Shown here piece by piece: positions 45,777 to 54,228 of a stretch of DNA of 64,000 nt. Positions within the stretch are counted from its first letter, which is position 1, and every line of letters starts with the position of its first letter. The translations under genes and the position numbers were made by a program. A model generated the notes under the pieces. That model had not been told where the DNA came from. It was given only the letters and a program-made list of their open reading frames with translations, and searched no databases. This stretch comes from Saccharobesus litoralis (GTDB taxonomy: Bacteria; Pseudomonadota; Gammaproteobacteria; Enterobacterales; Alteromonadaceae): the NCBI RefSeq assembly GCF_003063625.1, contig NZ_CP026605.1, forward strand, positions 144,086 to 208,085. Reading direction: 5' to 3'.

Positions 45777-46814
45777 ATGAACAAAACCATTTCCACTGTT
45801 TTATGTTTACTCACGAGTTTTTGTTGTTACGCCAACCCTTATTGGGTTGACGATTCATACAATGTGGCTAGCCGGTTTGCTAAATACCAACAGCAAGATC
45901 CCAATCTCAGTTTGCCGTTACTGCAATTTCAAGCAGGCCAAGTTATTAAACCCGATGTTCGGTATCGGCAGGCTATTGTGAGTGACAAACAGCAAAGCGC
46001 CAGCGGCGACAAACAGCTCCAACCGAGTCTGACACGCGATTTACATCTCGATATTTTTTATCCTTCTGTGTCGGCAAAATCGAATCAACATAAAACCTTA
46101 GTATTAATTCATGGTGGCGGTTGGCGTTCAGGCAATAAATCCCATCTGTGGCCAATGGCCAACTTACTTGCGCAACGTGGCTATACGCTTGTCATTCCCG
46201 AATACCGCTTATCCGTTGAAGCGCCCTATCCTGCGGCCATAAACGATATTAAAGCTGCGATCCAATGGATACGCCAACAAGCACAAACACAACACATACC
46301 CAGTGATAATATTAGTTTACTTGGCGGCTCATCCGGCGGCCATTTAGCTGCCCTTATCGCTTATCAAATAAACCATGACCTGTCGTTGCCAGAAAACCAA
46401 GCACACGAAACAGCAACACAGCAACACACCAAGCGGATTGCCGCCGTGATCGATCTTGATGGTGTATTAGATTTTACTGATCCGCTGGCGCTCAAATATG
46501 AAAATCGCAAAGGCGATAAATCAGCGGCTGCCCTATGGTTAGGTGGAAGTTGGCAACAAAGCCAAGAAATATGGCAACAAGCCTCGCCAACGACTTATTT
46601 AAGCCCACAATCGCCACCAAGCTTAATCATTAGCAGTGGCCAAGCCAGATTTACCGCGGGTAAACAACGCGTTAAGCACCACCTAACCCAGCATAACATT
46701 CCTTATCAATATCATGAGTTTGATCAGGTTATTCACACCTTTTGGTTATTTGAGCCTTATCTTAGTCAAAGCGTTAAAACCATAGACAATTTTTTACAAA
46801 GCTTGGCACCTTAA
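45777..46814 (+). CDS. Exported alpha/beta hydrolase (carboxylesterase, candidate pectin esterase)
   Basis: 345 residues with a signal peptide (TISTVLCLLTSFCCYANP). The oxyanion-hole motif is LIHGGGWRSG and the nucleophile elbow is GGSSGGHLAAL. The C-terminal VIHTFWLFEPYL probably supplies the histidine. The family is the hormone-sensitive-lipase/BD-FAE-like esterases, several of which remove acetyl or feruloyl groups from plant glycans. It follows the CE8 gene by 116 bp on the same strand and is probably co-transcribed. Substrate is inferred from neighbours only. Confidence 0.8.
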   Translation: MNKTISTVLCLLTSFCCYANPYWVDDSYNVASRFAKYQQQDPNLSLPLLQFQAGQVIKPDVRYRQAIVSDKQQSASGDKQLQPSLTRDLHLDIFYPSVSAKSNQHKTLVLIHGGGWRSGNKSHLWPMANLLAQRGYTLVIPEYRLSVEAPYPAAINDIKAAIQWIRQQAQTQHIPSDNISLLGGSSGGHLAALIAYQINHDLSLPENQAHETATQQHTKRIAAVIDLDGVLDFTDPLALKYENRKGDKSAAALWLGGSWQQSQEIWQQASPTTYLSPQSPPSLIISSGQARFTAGKQRVKHHLTQHNIPYQYHEFDQVIHTFWLFEPYLSQSVKTIDNFLQSLAP

Positions 46815-46904
46815 CTCAAAAGTTTTGGTTTGCTGACCTGTAGGCGAGACTTGGCTTCCAAGCCCCTACTTTTGGTAGTCTTGCTCTTTTGGTTAGAAAA
46901 GTTT

Positions 46905-46955
46905 GCAAGCTCTGCAAGCTCTGCAAGCTCTGCAAGCTCTGCAAGCTCTGCAAGC
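46905..46955. repeat. 9-bp tandem repeat inside a REP-like unit
   Basis: GCAAGCTCT five times in a row, then GCAAGCATAAATGCTCGCCCA. The related unit at about 26870 has a single GCAAGC, so the repeat has expanded here. Its frames encode only artefactual LAE/KLC repeats. Confidence 0.85.
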
Positions 46956-46992
46956 ATAAATGCTCGCCCACAAAAATATCCATTAACAAGCA

Positions 46993-47850
46993 TTACTTAG
47001 TTTGTAACCAATATTTATCTTGGGCGACAAGCTGTTGGCTGGCTGGACTTAAATCAGGGTTAATCAATTGAAAAGACAAGCGCTGATCAAGGCGCGTACG
47101 ATTAAATATTTCAATAAAACGTGGCTCTGCGTAAAAAAACGCGTCAAATGAACCATCATCAATCATACTTTCTAAGCCTTGGTGTAAGCGTTGATGCAAA
47201 ACGCTATTTTGCTTGCTGACAAAAAAGTATTTAGGCAAGGGATATCGAATATACAAGCTACGCTCAACCACAAAATCGGCCTTGTCTTTAATTTCGCGCC
47301 ATGGCTCGTAAATACCGCGCGGGTACATATCAAATCGCTTACCTTTTAACATGGCTAACATGCGGGATTTATCCCCCTCAATCACGTTAAAACCGTTATG
47401 TCGTAAAATGGGCACGTCATTCCAGTTAAACCCTTGGCCTAACTTAATTTGTTTAAGTTGTTGTATATGTGAAACACTATCAAATCGACCTTGCTCATCT
47501 GCTCGAATAATAAATATGCGATAACCTTGCATACCTTTTAACAATGGCACATAGACTGCGGCGAGTTGCGACTCTAAATCCAAGTTAGTCGCAGACCACA
47601 TCAGATCAAGTTCTCCCGACTGCAGCATGCGCGCAACCCGTGCTTTGGGAAGGTTGCCAAACACAGCCTGAATTTGATAATCACCAAACTGTGCTTGTGT
47701 GCGTTGCAACACCTGCTCTAATAACTTAATGAAATAGGGATTGTTAGCGTCACTGGATAAACTGGATGTTTGATAACGTATTACATCGCGCGCTTGTGAA
47801 AAGCCAGATAACAATAGCAGCGCGACTAAGATTAAAGTTAGTTTTATCAT
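46993..47850 (-). CDS. Periplasmic solute-binding-like protein, paralogue of the 938 gene
   Basis: 285 residues with a signal peptide (LTLILVALLLLSGFSQA). It shares with the protein at 938 the RMLQSGELDLMWSAT-like region, ILRHNGF, KGKRFDMYPRGIYEPWREI and a YFFV strand, at similar positions and total length. No transporter gene is next to it and no pectin operator precedes it. The family resembles type 2 periplasmic binding proteins used for uptake or as sensor inputs. Ligand unknown. Confidence 0.7.
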   Translation of the reverse strand: MIKLTLILVALLLLSGFSQARDVIRYQTSSLSSDANNPYFIKLLEQVLQRTQAQFGDYQIQAVFGNLPKARVARMLQSGELDLMWSATNLDLESQLAAVYVPLLKGMQGYRIFIIRADEQGRFDSVSHIQQLKQIKLGQGFNWNDVPILRHNGFNVIEGDKSRMLAMLKGKRFDMYPRGIYEPWREIKDKADFVVERSLYIRYPLPKYFFVSKQNSVLHQRLHQGLESMIDDGSFDAFFYAEPRFIEIFNRTRLDQRLSFQLINPDLSPASQQLVAQDKYWLQTK

Positions 47851-47918
47851 GGCTACTACCGAGCAGTTTACGACTCAAGTTAATGGATCACTACCTCAAA
47901 GTTTAGCTGGCATCTACA

Positions 47919-48047
47919 TATAGTCAAAGCGATCAGGTTTTAGGGGAAGCCGTCAAGCTTCGAGGCCCCATGAGCATATGCTCTACTATGTGATTGGGGC
48001 GAGTAAGCGCTGACAATGAACCATAAGACCTGAGCGAGAAGACTATA
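47919..48047. mobile_element. 129-bp MITE-like element, copy 2 (inverted)
   Basis: The reverse complement matches 12623-12751 with a handful of substitutions and no length change. TATAGTC/GACTATA ends are intact. It lies upstream of the GH28 gene. Confidence 0.75.
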
Positions 48048-48201
48048 AGTACAAATGAGAATCAGTTTCTTCTCGCTTCAAGCTAAGGGTTTTATTTGGA
48101 ATTTCCGCGTTGGATACAAGTATTAATAGCGCATGAACAACCTGCCACTCACTCAAGCAATACACATTTCACTATCAAAATCACAAATAACTGACTATAA
48201 T

Positions 48202-48215
48202 TGCCACCGGTAGCA
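48202..48215. promoter_or_regulatory. Pectin-regulon operator (GH28)
   Basis: TGCCACCGGTAGCA, centre 51 bp before the GH28 start. Confidence 0.87.
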
Positions 48216-48259
48216 TTTGTTTTTTGAACTTATCAATCTGGATAATACGAGGTTTCCTA

Positions 48260-49870
48260 ATGTTTCACTGTCGTCGCTTCTTTCTATTGGGATTAAGCCT
48301 AATATGTACATTAACCACTACGCAAACTTGGGCGATGTCAACGGCCGAGTTAGATGCTTTATTGCCTGCTGAACCGCAAATGCCAAAGCAAGTATGCCAC
48401 ACATTGCGGGCGCAACTGAGCTACGTTAACTGGCGTTTACCCGCCGACATAGATCAAGATCCTGCCAATTCCAATCCTGACGGGCAACGCATACAACAAG
48501 CGTTAAATACTTGTGGCAAGGGACAAGCGGTAAAACTAGTCACGGATAAAAATAATAACGCCTTTTTAGCAGGGCCAATTCAACTACCAAGTGGGGTTAC
48601 CTTGTGGGTCGACAAACAAGTACGCCTATTTGCCTCGCGTAGTCCACGTGATTACGATTTAGGTGATGGCGTATGTGGTAACGCATTACCTAAAATCAAA
48701 AACCGTTGTAAACCTTGGATCTATGCCAAAAATACCCATAACAGTGGCATTGTTGGTGAAGGCGTTATCGATGGGCGTGGGGGGGCAATTTTAACCTCGG
48801 GAAAATTGGCTTTTAAAGCCACTTGGTGGGACCTTTCAATGCAAAGTAAAGCCAAACCCAAATTAGAACAAAACAATCCACGCATGATGCAAATCGACGA
48901 CAGCAGCCAATTCACCCTGTACAAAATCACCATTCAAAATGGCGCAAAATTTCATTTTAAATCGAAAAATGTCGATGGCTTAACCGCATGGGGAATTAAA
49001 CTTTTAACGCCATCACTGGCATACAGCAAACCTGGTTACCAATGCCCAAAAGACGAGCTACCTAAACCTGGAAAATTAGACAAACCCAGTACCTGTTTTA
49101 TTCCTGAGCTAGTTAAAAATACCGATGGGTTTGATCCTGGTACCAGTAAAAACGTAACACTAGCCTACTCCTACATTAGTACAGGTGATGACAATGTAGC
49201 CATAAAATCAGGCAAAGCGACTAACCGCCCTGCTACGCAAAATCATCTTTATGCACATAATCAATTTTATTACGGTCACGGTATGTCAATTGGCAGCGAA
49301 ACCGACGCGGGTGTCGACAACATTAAGGTTTGGAACTTAACACTAGACGGCATGGACAGTAGCCACGGCGTAGGCATACGGATTAAGTCAGACGGTAAGC
49401 GTGGTGGTTTAATTAATAACGTTTATTATAAAAATGTGTGTATGCGACGTGCAAAAGATGCCTTGGTATTTACACCTTATTATAGCTCGACGAAAACCAA
49501 CAAACTGCCACCCAAAATGACTAATATTGTGTTGGAAGACTTTTACTACTCTGATTATCCAAACGCTAAATACAACAAGCCATTAGTGAATTTTGCTGGT
49601 TATCACACAGTGAAAAACGGCCAAGCAATCACTTATCCATTGGATATCACCTTAAATAATGTTGTGTTTGAATCCAAAGCCAAAATCCGCGACAACAAGC
49701 ACTTTCATCACCATCATATAAATTACAAAATTGGCGAGCAAGGAATAGTGAATTTTCCTTTGCGCAAGCAAGATGACATTAGTATCAATCGTTTACCGGC
49801 AAAAGCAGCACAACCTGTAGATTGTAATGGACGTTATCAACCCTTCCCTAGCCCAGACTCACCAATATAA
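48260..49870 (+). CDS. GH28 polygalacturonase-family enzyme, exported
   Basis: Hydrolyses galacturonan, releasing galacturonate or short oligomers. The frame opens at TTG 48224, but ATG 48260 has GAGG upstream and starts the signal peptide (RRFFLLGLSLICTLTTTQTWA). All four GH28 motifs are seen: NTDGFDP (286), STGDDNVAIKSG (about 306-317), GHGMSIGSET (339) and the substrate-binding RIKSD (373). The parallel beta-helix repeats lie around them. 536 residues, longer than a minimal endo-enzyme and similar to exo-acting bacterial members. Own operator 51 bp upstream. Confidence 0.92.
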   Translation: MFHCRRFFLLGLSLICTLTTTQTWAMSTAELDALLPAEPQMPKQVCHTLRAQLSYVNWRLPADIDQDPANSNPDGQRIQQALNTCGKGQAVKLVTDKNNNAFLAGPIQLPSGVTLWVDKQVRLFASRSPRDYDLGDGVCGNALPKIKNRCKPWIYAKNTHNSGIVGEGVIDGRGGAILTSGKLAFKATWWDLSMQSKAKPKLEQNNPRMMQIDDSSQFTLYKITIQNGAKFHFKSKNVDGLTAWGIKLLTPSLAYSKPGYQCPKDELPKPGKLDKPSTCFIPELVKNTDGFDPGTSKNVTLAYSYISTGDDNVAIKSGKATNRPATQNHLYAHNQFYYGHGMSIGSETDAGVDNIKVWNLTLDGMDSSHGVGIRIKSDGKRGGLINNVYYKNVCMRRAKDALVFTPYYSSTKTNKLPPKMTNIVLEDFYYSDYPNAKYNKPLVNFAGYHTVKNGQAITYPLDITLNNVVFESKAKIRDNKHFHHHHINYKIGEQGIVNFPLRKQDDISINRLPAKAAQPVDCNGRYQPFPSPDSPI

Positions 49871-49875
49871 CGGCA

Positions 49876-50215
49876 AGCATGAATGTTCGCCAACAAAGTT
49901 ACGGTTGTAGGGCAGGATTTATTCCTGCCAATGCGGAATGGTTAGATACCCTGTGTTAGCGGATGTAAAATCCGCCCTACAAGGTTGCGCCTGTAGGGCA
50001 AGGTTTATTCCTGCAAACACATAGTCTGTAAAAGTTCTTGTGTTAGCGGGTGTAAAACCCGCCCAACAAGGTTACGCCAAGGGCAGGATTTATTCCTGCA
50101 AATGCATAGTCTGTAAAAGTTCTTGTGTTAGCGGGTGTAAAATCCGCTCTACAAGGTTGAACATGCAAATACATAGTCGGTAAATTAATTACCTTCTGCG
50201 AAGATATAAAACAAC
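49876..50215. repeat. REP-like palindrome array
   Basis: Alternating units TGTAGGGCAGGATTTATTCC-TGC and GTTAGCGGATGTAAAATCC-GCCCTACA repeated about six times, preceded by GCAAGCATGAATGTTCGCC. It fills the gap between GH28 and the serine hydrolase. The same alternation lies at 51634 and, inverted, at 10850. Confidence 0.85.
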
Positions 50216-50258
50216 CTATGGTTTATCCATTTCATTACGCTGAATAATTTTGTTAACG

Positions 50259-51539
50259 CTAAAGCAAGGCCTGATAAACCAAGGCGCGCAGTTTAGCGTG
50301 ATCATCAATATCACCGGCAGGGATAAGTTGAGTTAAATAAACCACCAACAAGTCATTTTTCGGATCAACCCAATAGGTAGAATGATACGCGCCGCCCCAG
50401 CCAAACTCACCTACCGCACCTGGCACGCCGCGTAAACCTAAATCGTTAACCACGGTAAAACCCAAACCAAACCCTACCCCTGGTAACCAATCCAGTTTGA
50501 TATCGCCAAGATGGTTTGTTGTCATTAATGCAACTGATGACGGCGACAAAATGTGTTGCTCACCATAGCGACCTTGATTTAACAGCATTTGCAAAAACTT
50601 TGCATAATCGAGTGCAGTTGATACTAAACCTGCACCACCAGACTCAGCTATACCTGGGTTACCTAAATAATGGCCTTGGCTCACATTAAAACCTTGTTGC
50701 GGTGCCCGTGTTATTTTGCCATTGCCTGTACCATTAGCGCTGTAAACTGTCGCTAAGCGCGCCTGTTTATTGGCTGGAACAAAAAAATAGGTGTCATGCA
50801 TAGCAAGTGGCTGAAATATTTTTTGCGCTAAAAAATCACCAAGGGTTAAACCAGATATTTTTTCAATGATGACTCCTAAAATATCAGTATTAAACCCATA
50901 AACAAAACGCTCACCCGGCTGAGCCTCTAACGGTTGTTGAGCAATTTTATTAACCCAAACTGCCATAGGTTGGTTTTTGTCGGCGAAGTACCATTCGGTA
51001 AACCCTGCTTGCTGCCATTGATGAGCATACTCTCCCCAGCCATAACCCATGCCCGAAGTATGGGTCAGTAAATCACGAATGGTAATTTGTCGTTTGGCTT
51101 TTTGTAAACTCACTTGACCATCAGCATCTTTGACTCTGACCTGCATATGGGCAAATGCGGGTAAATATTGGCTAACCTTATCGGATAACAGCAGTTTACC
51201 TTCTTCCTGCAACATCATAATCGCGACACTAACAATGGCCTTGGTCTGCGAAGCAATACGAAACAAGCTATCAGTTTGCATCGCCACTTGTTGTTCTTTA
51301 TCTTGCTGACCGAACGCGTTGAGATAAACCACTTTGCCCTGTTTAGCCACCAAAGCCACACCACCGGCTAACTGATCTTGCGCAACATACTGAGCTAAAT
51401 TGGCATCCAACCGAGCTAATCGAATTTTAGAAACACCAAGCACTTCAGGGTTAGCTAATATTTTAGGGTCAACTTGTAACTCAGCTTGAGTCAAACCGGC
51501 GAGCCAATATAGACAAATGGCGATAATTATTTTTTTCAT
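50259..51539 (-). CDS. Beta-lactamase-fold serine hydrolase, exported
   Basis: A class C beta-lactamase-related esterase or peptidase. The frame runs to 51587, but ATG 51539 with GAG upstream starts the signal peptide KKIIIAICLYWLAGLTQA. The catalytic SxxK is in RIASQTKAIVS, a YGFN element follows in FVYGFNTDILG, and the C-terminal GGAYHSTYWVDP holds the KTG-equivalent strand. Such proteins are often esterases in polysaccharide loci. There is no operator before it and REP arrays lie on both sides, so membership of the pectin regulon is unproven. Confidence 0.82.
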   Translation of the reverse strand: MKKIIIAICLYWLAGLTQAELQVDPKILANPEVLGVSKIRLARLDANLAQYVAQDQLAGGVALVAKQGKVVYLNAFGQQDKEQQVAMQTDSLFRIASQTKAIVSVAIMMLQEEGKLLLSDKVSQYLPAFAHMQVRVKDADGQVSLQKAKRQITIRDLLTHTSGMGYGWGEYAHQWQQAGFTEWYFADKNQPMAVWVNKIAQQPLEAQPGERFVYGFNTDILGVIIEKISGLTLGDFLAQKIFQPLAMHDTYFFVPANKQARLATVYSANGTGNGKITRAPQQGFNVSQGHYLGNPGIAESGGAGLVSTALDYAKFLQMLLNQGRYGEQHILSPSSVALMTTNHLGDIKLDWLPGVGFGLGFTVVNDLGLRGVPGAVGEFGWGGAYHSTYWVDPKNDLLVVYLTQLIPAGDIDDHAKLRALVYQALL

Positions 51540-51633
51540 ACTTTTCTCAACGCTAATTAAAATAATACTATAACACTTAATTATCAAAAGTATGGTTTGT
51601 TAGAACATTATTCAACAGCGAGGTGATTGGTGG

Positions 51634-51785
51634 GCTTACAAGCATGAATGCCAATGCCAACAAGGTTACGGTTGTAGGGCAGGATTTATTCCTGCAAATA
51701 CAGAATGGTTAGATACCCTGTGTTAGCGGATGTAAAATCCGCCCTACAAGGTTACGCCTGTAGGGCAGAATTTATTCCTGCAAAC
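51634..51785. repeat. REP-like palindrome array
   Basis: ACAAGCATGAATGCCAATGCC, then the TGTAGGGCAGGATTTATTCC-TGC unit, a GCGGATGTAAAATCCGCCCT-ACA unit and a second TGTAGGGCAGAATTTATTCC-TGC. It is almost a copy of 49880-50020. Confidence 0.85.
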
Positions 51786-51810
51786 GTTTAATCAGTTAGA
51801 GTGTATTGGG

Positions 51811-53010
51811 TTAGCGAGTGTAATACCCGACTTGTTGGGCGTACTTAAACAGCTTTTCTGGATAAGTCCCCGCCCACGAATAGCCTTCGCGCCGTTCTTG
51901 CGAGATTGCCATAATATCAAAATAAACGCCGCCGTCGCGGTCACTAAAAAAGCCGACATCCTGCTCTAGTTGATAAAAGCGATACCACATGGTTTTGCCT
52001 GGTGCGGCTTGGATCGGATTATACAAAGGGTCTCGTCCTTTGTTTTCACGTTTAATTTTGACATAGGCGCGATCTTTTACCCCCACTTGATCAAACCATC
52101 GCAACGCCGCCAGTACCGCTTGCTTTATCTCTGGGGTTTGCGGTTGGCTCATCAAATAACTGGTGATAAGTACCGATTCACTGCCGCTTTTAGACGCTAG
52201 CTCATAAATTCGCGCAGGTTTTGGGGCGTAAGTCACAGGATCATGCTGCGCACACCAAACCGTTTTTACTCCGTTTTGCTTTATCTGAGCCTTTAAAATA
52301 TAGCGAATGCCCGTAGCTATCGCTTGCTCTACCCGCTTATGCTGAGCCGCACTAAATAACTGGTTATTAACTGGCGCGTGTTGTTGTTTAATCAGATCCA
52401 GCAATAGCAGAACACGGATCATGGCATTGTCGTTAAACGTTACGTAACTAGAATAAGCGGTCACCCCCTGTGGGTACTGACTACGCGTAGGGTACACTTG
52501 CGGCCATCCGCCGGTTGGGTATTGCATGATGAGTAAATAATCTAATGCACGACGTGCCGCATCTTTATAGCGTTTGTCATGACTGCGCTGAAACACATTT
52601 GCCAAAAAAAGTATTTCGCTAACAGTGGCATTGTTGTCTATGGTGCCGACCTCTGTGCCATTGTCACCCAACCAACCGGAACGCGGAGATTGGCCATCCC
52701 AAGGTTTGAGATAAACCGCCGGTTTGTGTTTAAAAAAGCCGCCTGACGCTAATTGCCAACTCAATATTACATCGGCTTTTTGTTGATCTTGTTGCAAACG
52801 TTGTGCTTGAGTTGATGCCGAGCTTAGCCAAGCTTGATATTGGTTAAGCGCATTATTCACTGGATTACCTTGTTGCGGTAATGTCGATAGGCTGGCATTG
52901 CCAGACTGCTTGGCTATCGTTACTTTCGTGACTGGAACTTTGGCAAAATGAGCAGTGCTACAGGCCGTTAATAGCCAAGAAAAAACCATCACCAACCACA
53001 ATACTTTCAT
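51811..53010 (-). CDS. Pectate lyase, PL10 family, lipoprotein
   Basis: Cuts polygalacturonate by beta-elimination, needing calcium. The start is ATG 53010 with GAGG upstream, giving a lipoprotein signal (LVMVFSWLLTAC). The (alpha/alpha)-toroid PL10 motifs include SGGFFKH, GTIDNNATVSEILFLANVF, GGWPQVYP, YVTFNDNAMIRVL and the C-terminal YSWAGTYPEKLF. 399 residues, with a short spacer after the lipobox. An operator centred 62 bp upstream is shared with the divergent gene at 53190. Unsaturated products would need their own downstream genes, which are not in this window. Confidence 0.9.
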   Translation of the reverse strand: MKVLWLVMVFSWLLTACSTAHFAKVPVTKVTIAKQSGNASLSTLPQQGNPVNNALNQYQAWLSSASTQAQRLQQDQQKADVILSWQLASGGFFKHKPAVYLKPWDGQSPRSGWLGDNGTEVGTIDNNATVSEILFLANVFQRSHDKRYKDAARRALDYLLIMQYPTGGWPQVYPTRSQYPQGVTAYSSYVTFNDNAMIRVLLLLDLIKQQHAPVNNQLFSAAQHKRVEQAIATGIRYILKAQIKQNGVKTVWCAQHDPVTYAPKPARIYELASKSGSESVLITSYLMSQPQTPEIKQAVLAALRWFDQVGVKDRAYVKIKRENKGRDPLYNPIQAAPGKTMWYRFYQLEQDVGFFSDRDGGVYFDIMAISQERREGYSWAGTYPEKLFKYAQQVGYYTR

Positions 53011-53065
53011 CGTAAACCTCAAACCAAGCAAAATAAAACCCATAAAGAGACAGTATAAAATTAAT

Positions 53066-53079
53066 TGCCACCGGTAGCA
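53066..53079. promoter_or_regulatory. Pectin-regulon operator (PL10 / 53190 gene)
   Basis: TGCCACCGGTAGCA with flanking T and A. Centre 62 bp before PL10 and 117 bp before the divergent sugar isomerase-like gene. Confidence 0.87.
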
Positions 53080-53189
53080 ATTATTGTCTGTTATGATAAA
53101 TTAGCAACTTAATGACGAAAATTGTCGTGAAAAGCACGGCATATTAAACGTCAAGATCCAATATCGTTTTGCAAACTAGGTGACTCCAT

Positions 53190-54122
53190 ATGACAACTCA
53201 AAATGCCGTTTTTCAGCGCTACATTAATAACGACAATGTTTGGTTAGCTAAAAGCACACCACAAGAAAACCTGTTAACGGATCATGGCATAACACCTTGC
53301 GTATTGGCATCAGAAGATGAAGTAGGCCAAGCCATGTTACAGGAGTTGTATGCCACTGCAGCTGAAAAAACCGGTGATATTAATATTGCTCTGTTAGGCG
53401 GGCGTGGCGGCCAAGCATTGCACAAATTGCTAGGCGAGCTTGCCAAAGGCTCAGAGCAAGATGACTTACTCGCGCGGTTAAATGTATTTACGCAAGACGC
53501 ATTGGCACCTATGGGTATGAATAATGGCTTAAGCTTTGTGCGCGATTTTGAACGCATTTTAGGTAGTGCTTTTTTTGACAAAATTAAAAGCTTTACACCG
53601 ATGCAAACTGATTTAGACGATTTAGAAAGTGGCTTAATCGACTATTTAAATAAGCTTGAAGCATTAGGCGGATTAGATATTTTCTTTATTGGCCATGGGC
53701 CTGAGGAAAATCAAGCCTCGCACTTGGCTTACATCAAGCCATTTTCGGGAGCACAAAGCCATCACGTCGCCGGATTAATCCCCATTTCCAGTAGTATTTT
53801 AGAGCACCATATTAGCAAGTTTAAAGCCGGAGGCAGTCAAATAAGCGCGAGCGATGAGGCTGAGTGTCGCAAAGCTCAATATATTTTAACTTTAGGTCCA
53901 GCGGCGATTTTACAAGCCAAAAAAGTGGTTCAGTCTGTGGTTGATGCTGACTCCGCCCCCGCTAAAGTCGCGACTTACGCCAATGTACTTAATAGTGAAA
54001 TAAGCTCCGACCTAGGTACTGACAAACAACAGGCATTAGCCCAGCTCAATGCAAACCCTGGCTTGTGGATCCGCTTACATGCCAACTGCAAATCATTTGT
54101 TTTACCTAACTTAAATGTTTAA
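53190..54122 (+). CDS. 6-phosphogluconolactonase / glucosamine-6-phosphate isomerase superfamily protein
   Basis: 310 residues of the NagB/RpiA/6PGL fold. It has a nucleotide-like loop IALLGGRGGQAL, a conserved FTQDAL where family members bind the substrate, and FIGHGPEENQASHLAYIKPF at the position of the NagB G-x-G-x-D/E-G-H loop, here changed to GHGPEENQ. It is divergent from PL10 with the operator between, so it is probably part of the pectin regulon. The altered loop argues against an ordinary lactonase or deaminase. The substrate may be a uronate-derived ketose or lactone. Exact function unknown. AGGTGA ribosome site. Confidence 0.7.
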   Translation: MTTQNAVFQRYINNDNVWLAKSTPQENLLTDHGITPCVLASEDEVGQAMLQELYATAAEKTGDINIALLGGRGGQALHKLLGELAKGSEQDDLLARLNVFTQDALAPMGMNNGLSFVRDFERILGSAFFDKIKSFTPMQTDLDDLESGLIDYLNKLEALGGLDIFFIGHGPEENQASHLAYIKPFSGAQSHHVAGLIPISSSILEHHISKFKAGGSQISASDEAECRKAQYILTLGPAAILQAKKVVQSVVDADSAPAKVATYANVLNSEISSDLGTDKQQALAQLNANPGLWIRLHANCKSFVLPNLNV

Positions 54123-54228
54123 AACTTAGTAACAGCAAGGCGCTGGGTTTATCAGGACGCAGCTCACTTGCCAAAATGGCGCGAAAACGAAATAGCTCGA
54201 CAACGAGATTAAATAATAAGGACAAACG

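Noticed and set aside
46905..46955. CRISPR-like array
   Set aside because: Units are contiguous 9-mers with no spacers and there are no cas genes.
46811..47071. Open frames with LAELAEL or KLCKLC repeats on both strands
   Set aside because: They are only the translation of the 9-bp tandem repeat at 46905; no ribosome site or domain.
53190..54122. Plain 6-phosphogluconolactonase (pgl) to complete the oxidative pentose phosphate pathway
   Set aside because: The catalytic loop differs from the usual family pattern, and the proposed route enters at 6-phosphogluconate, so no lactonase step is required.
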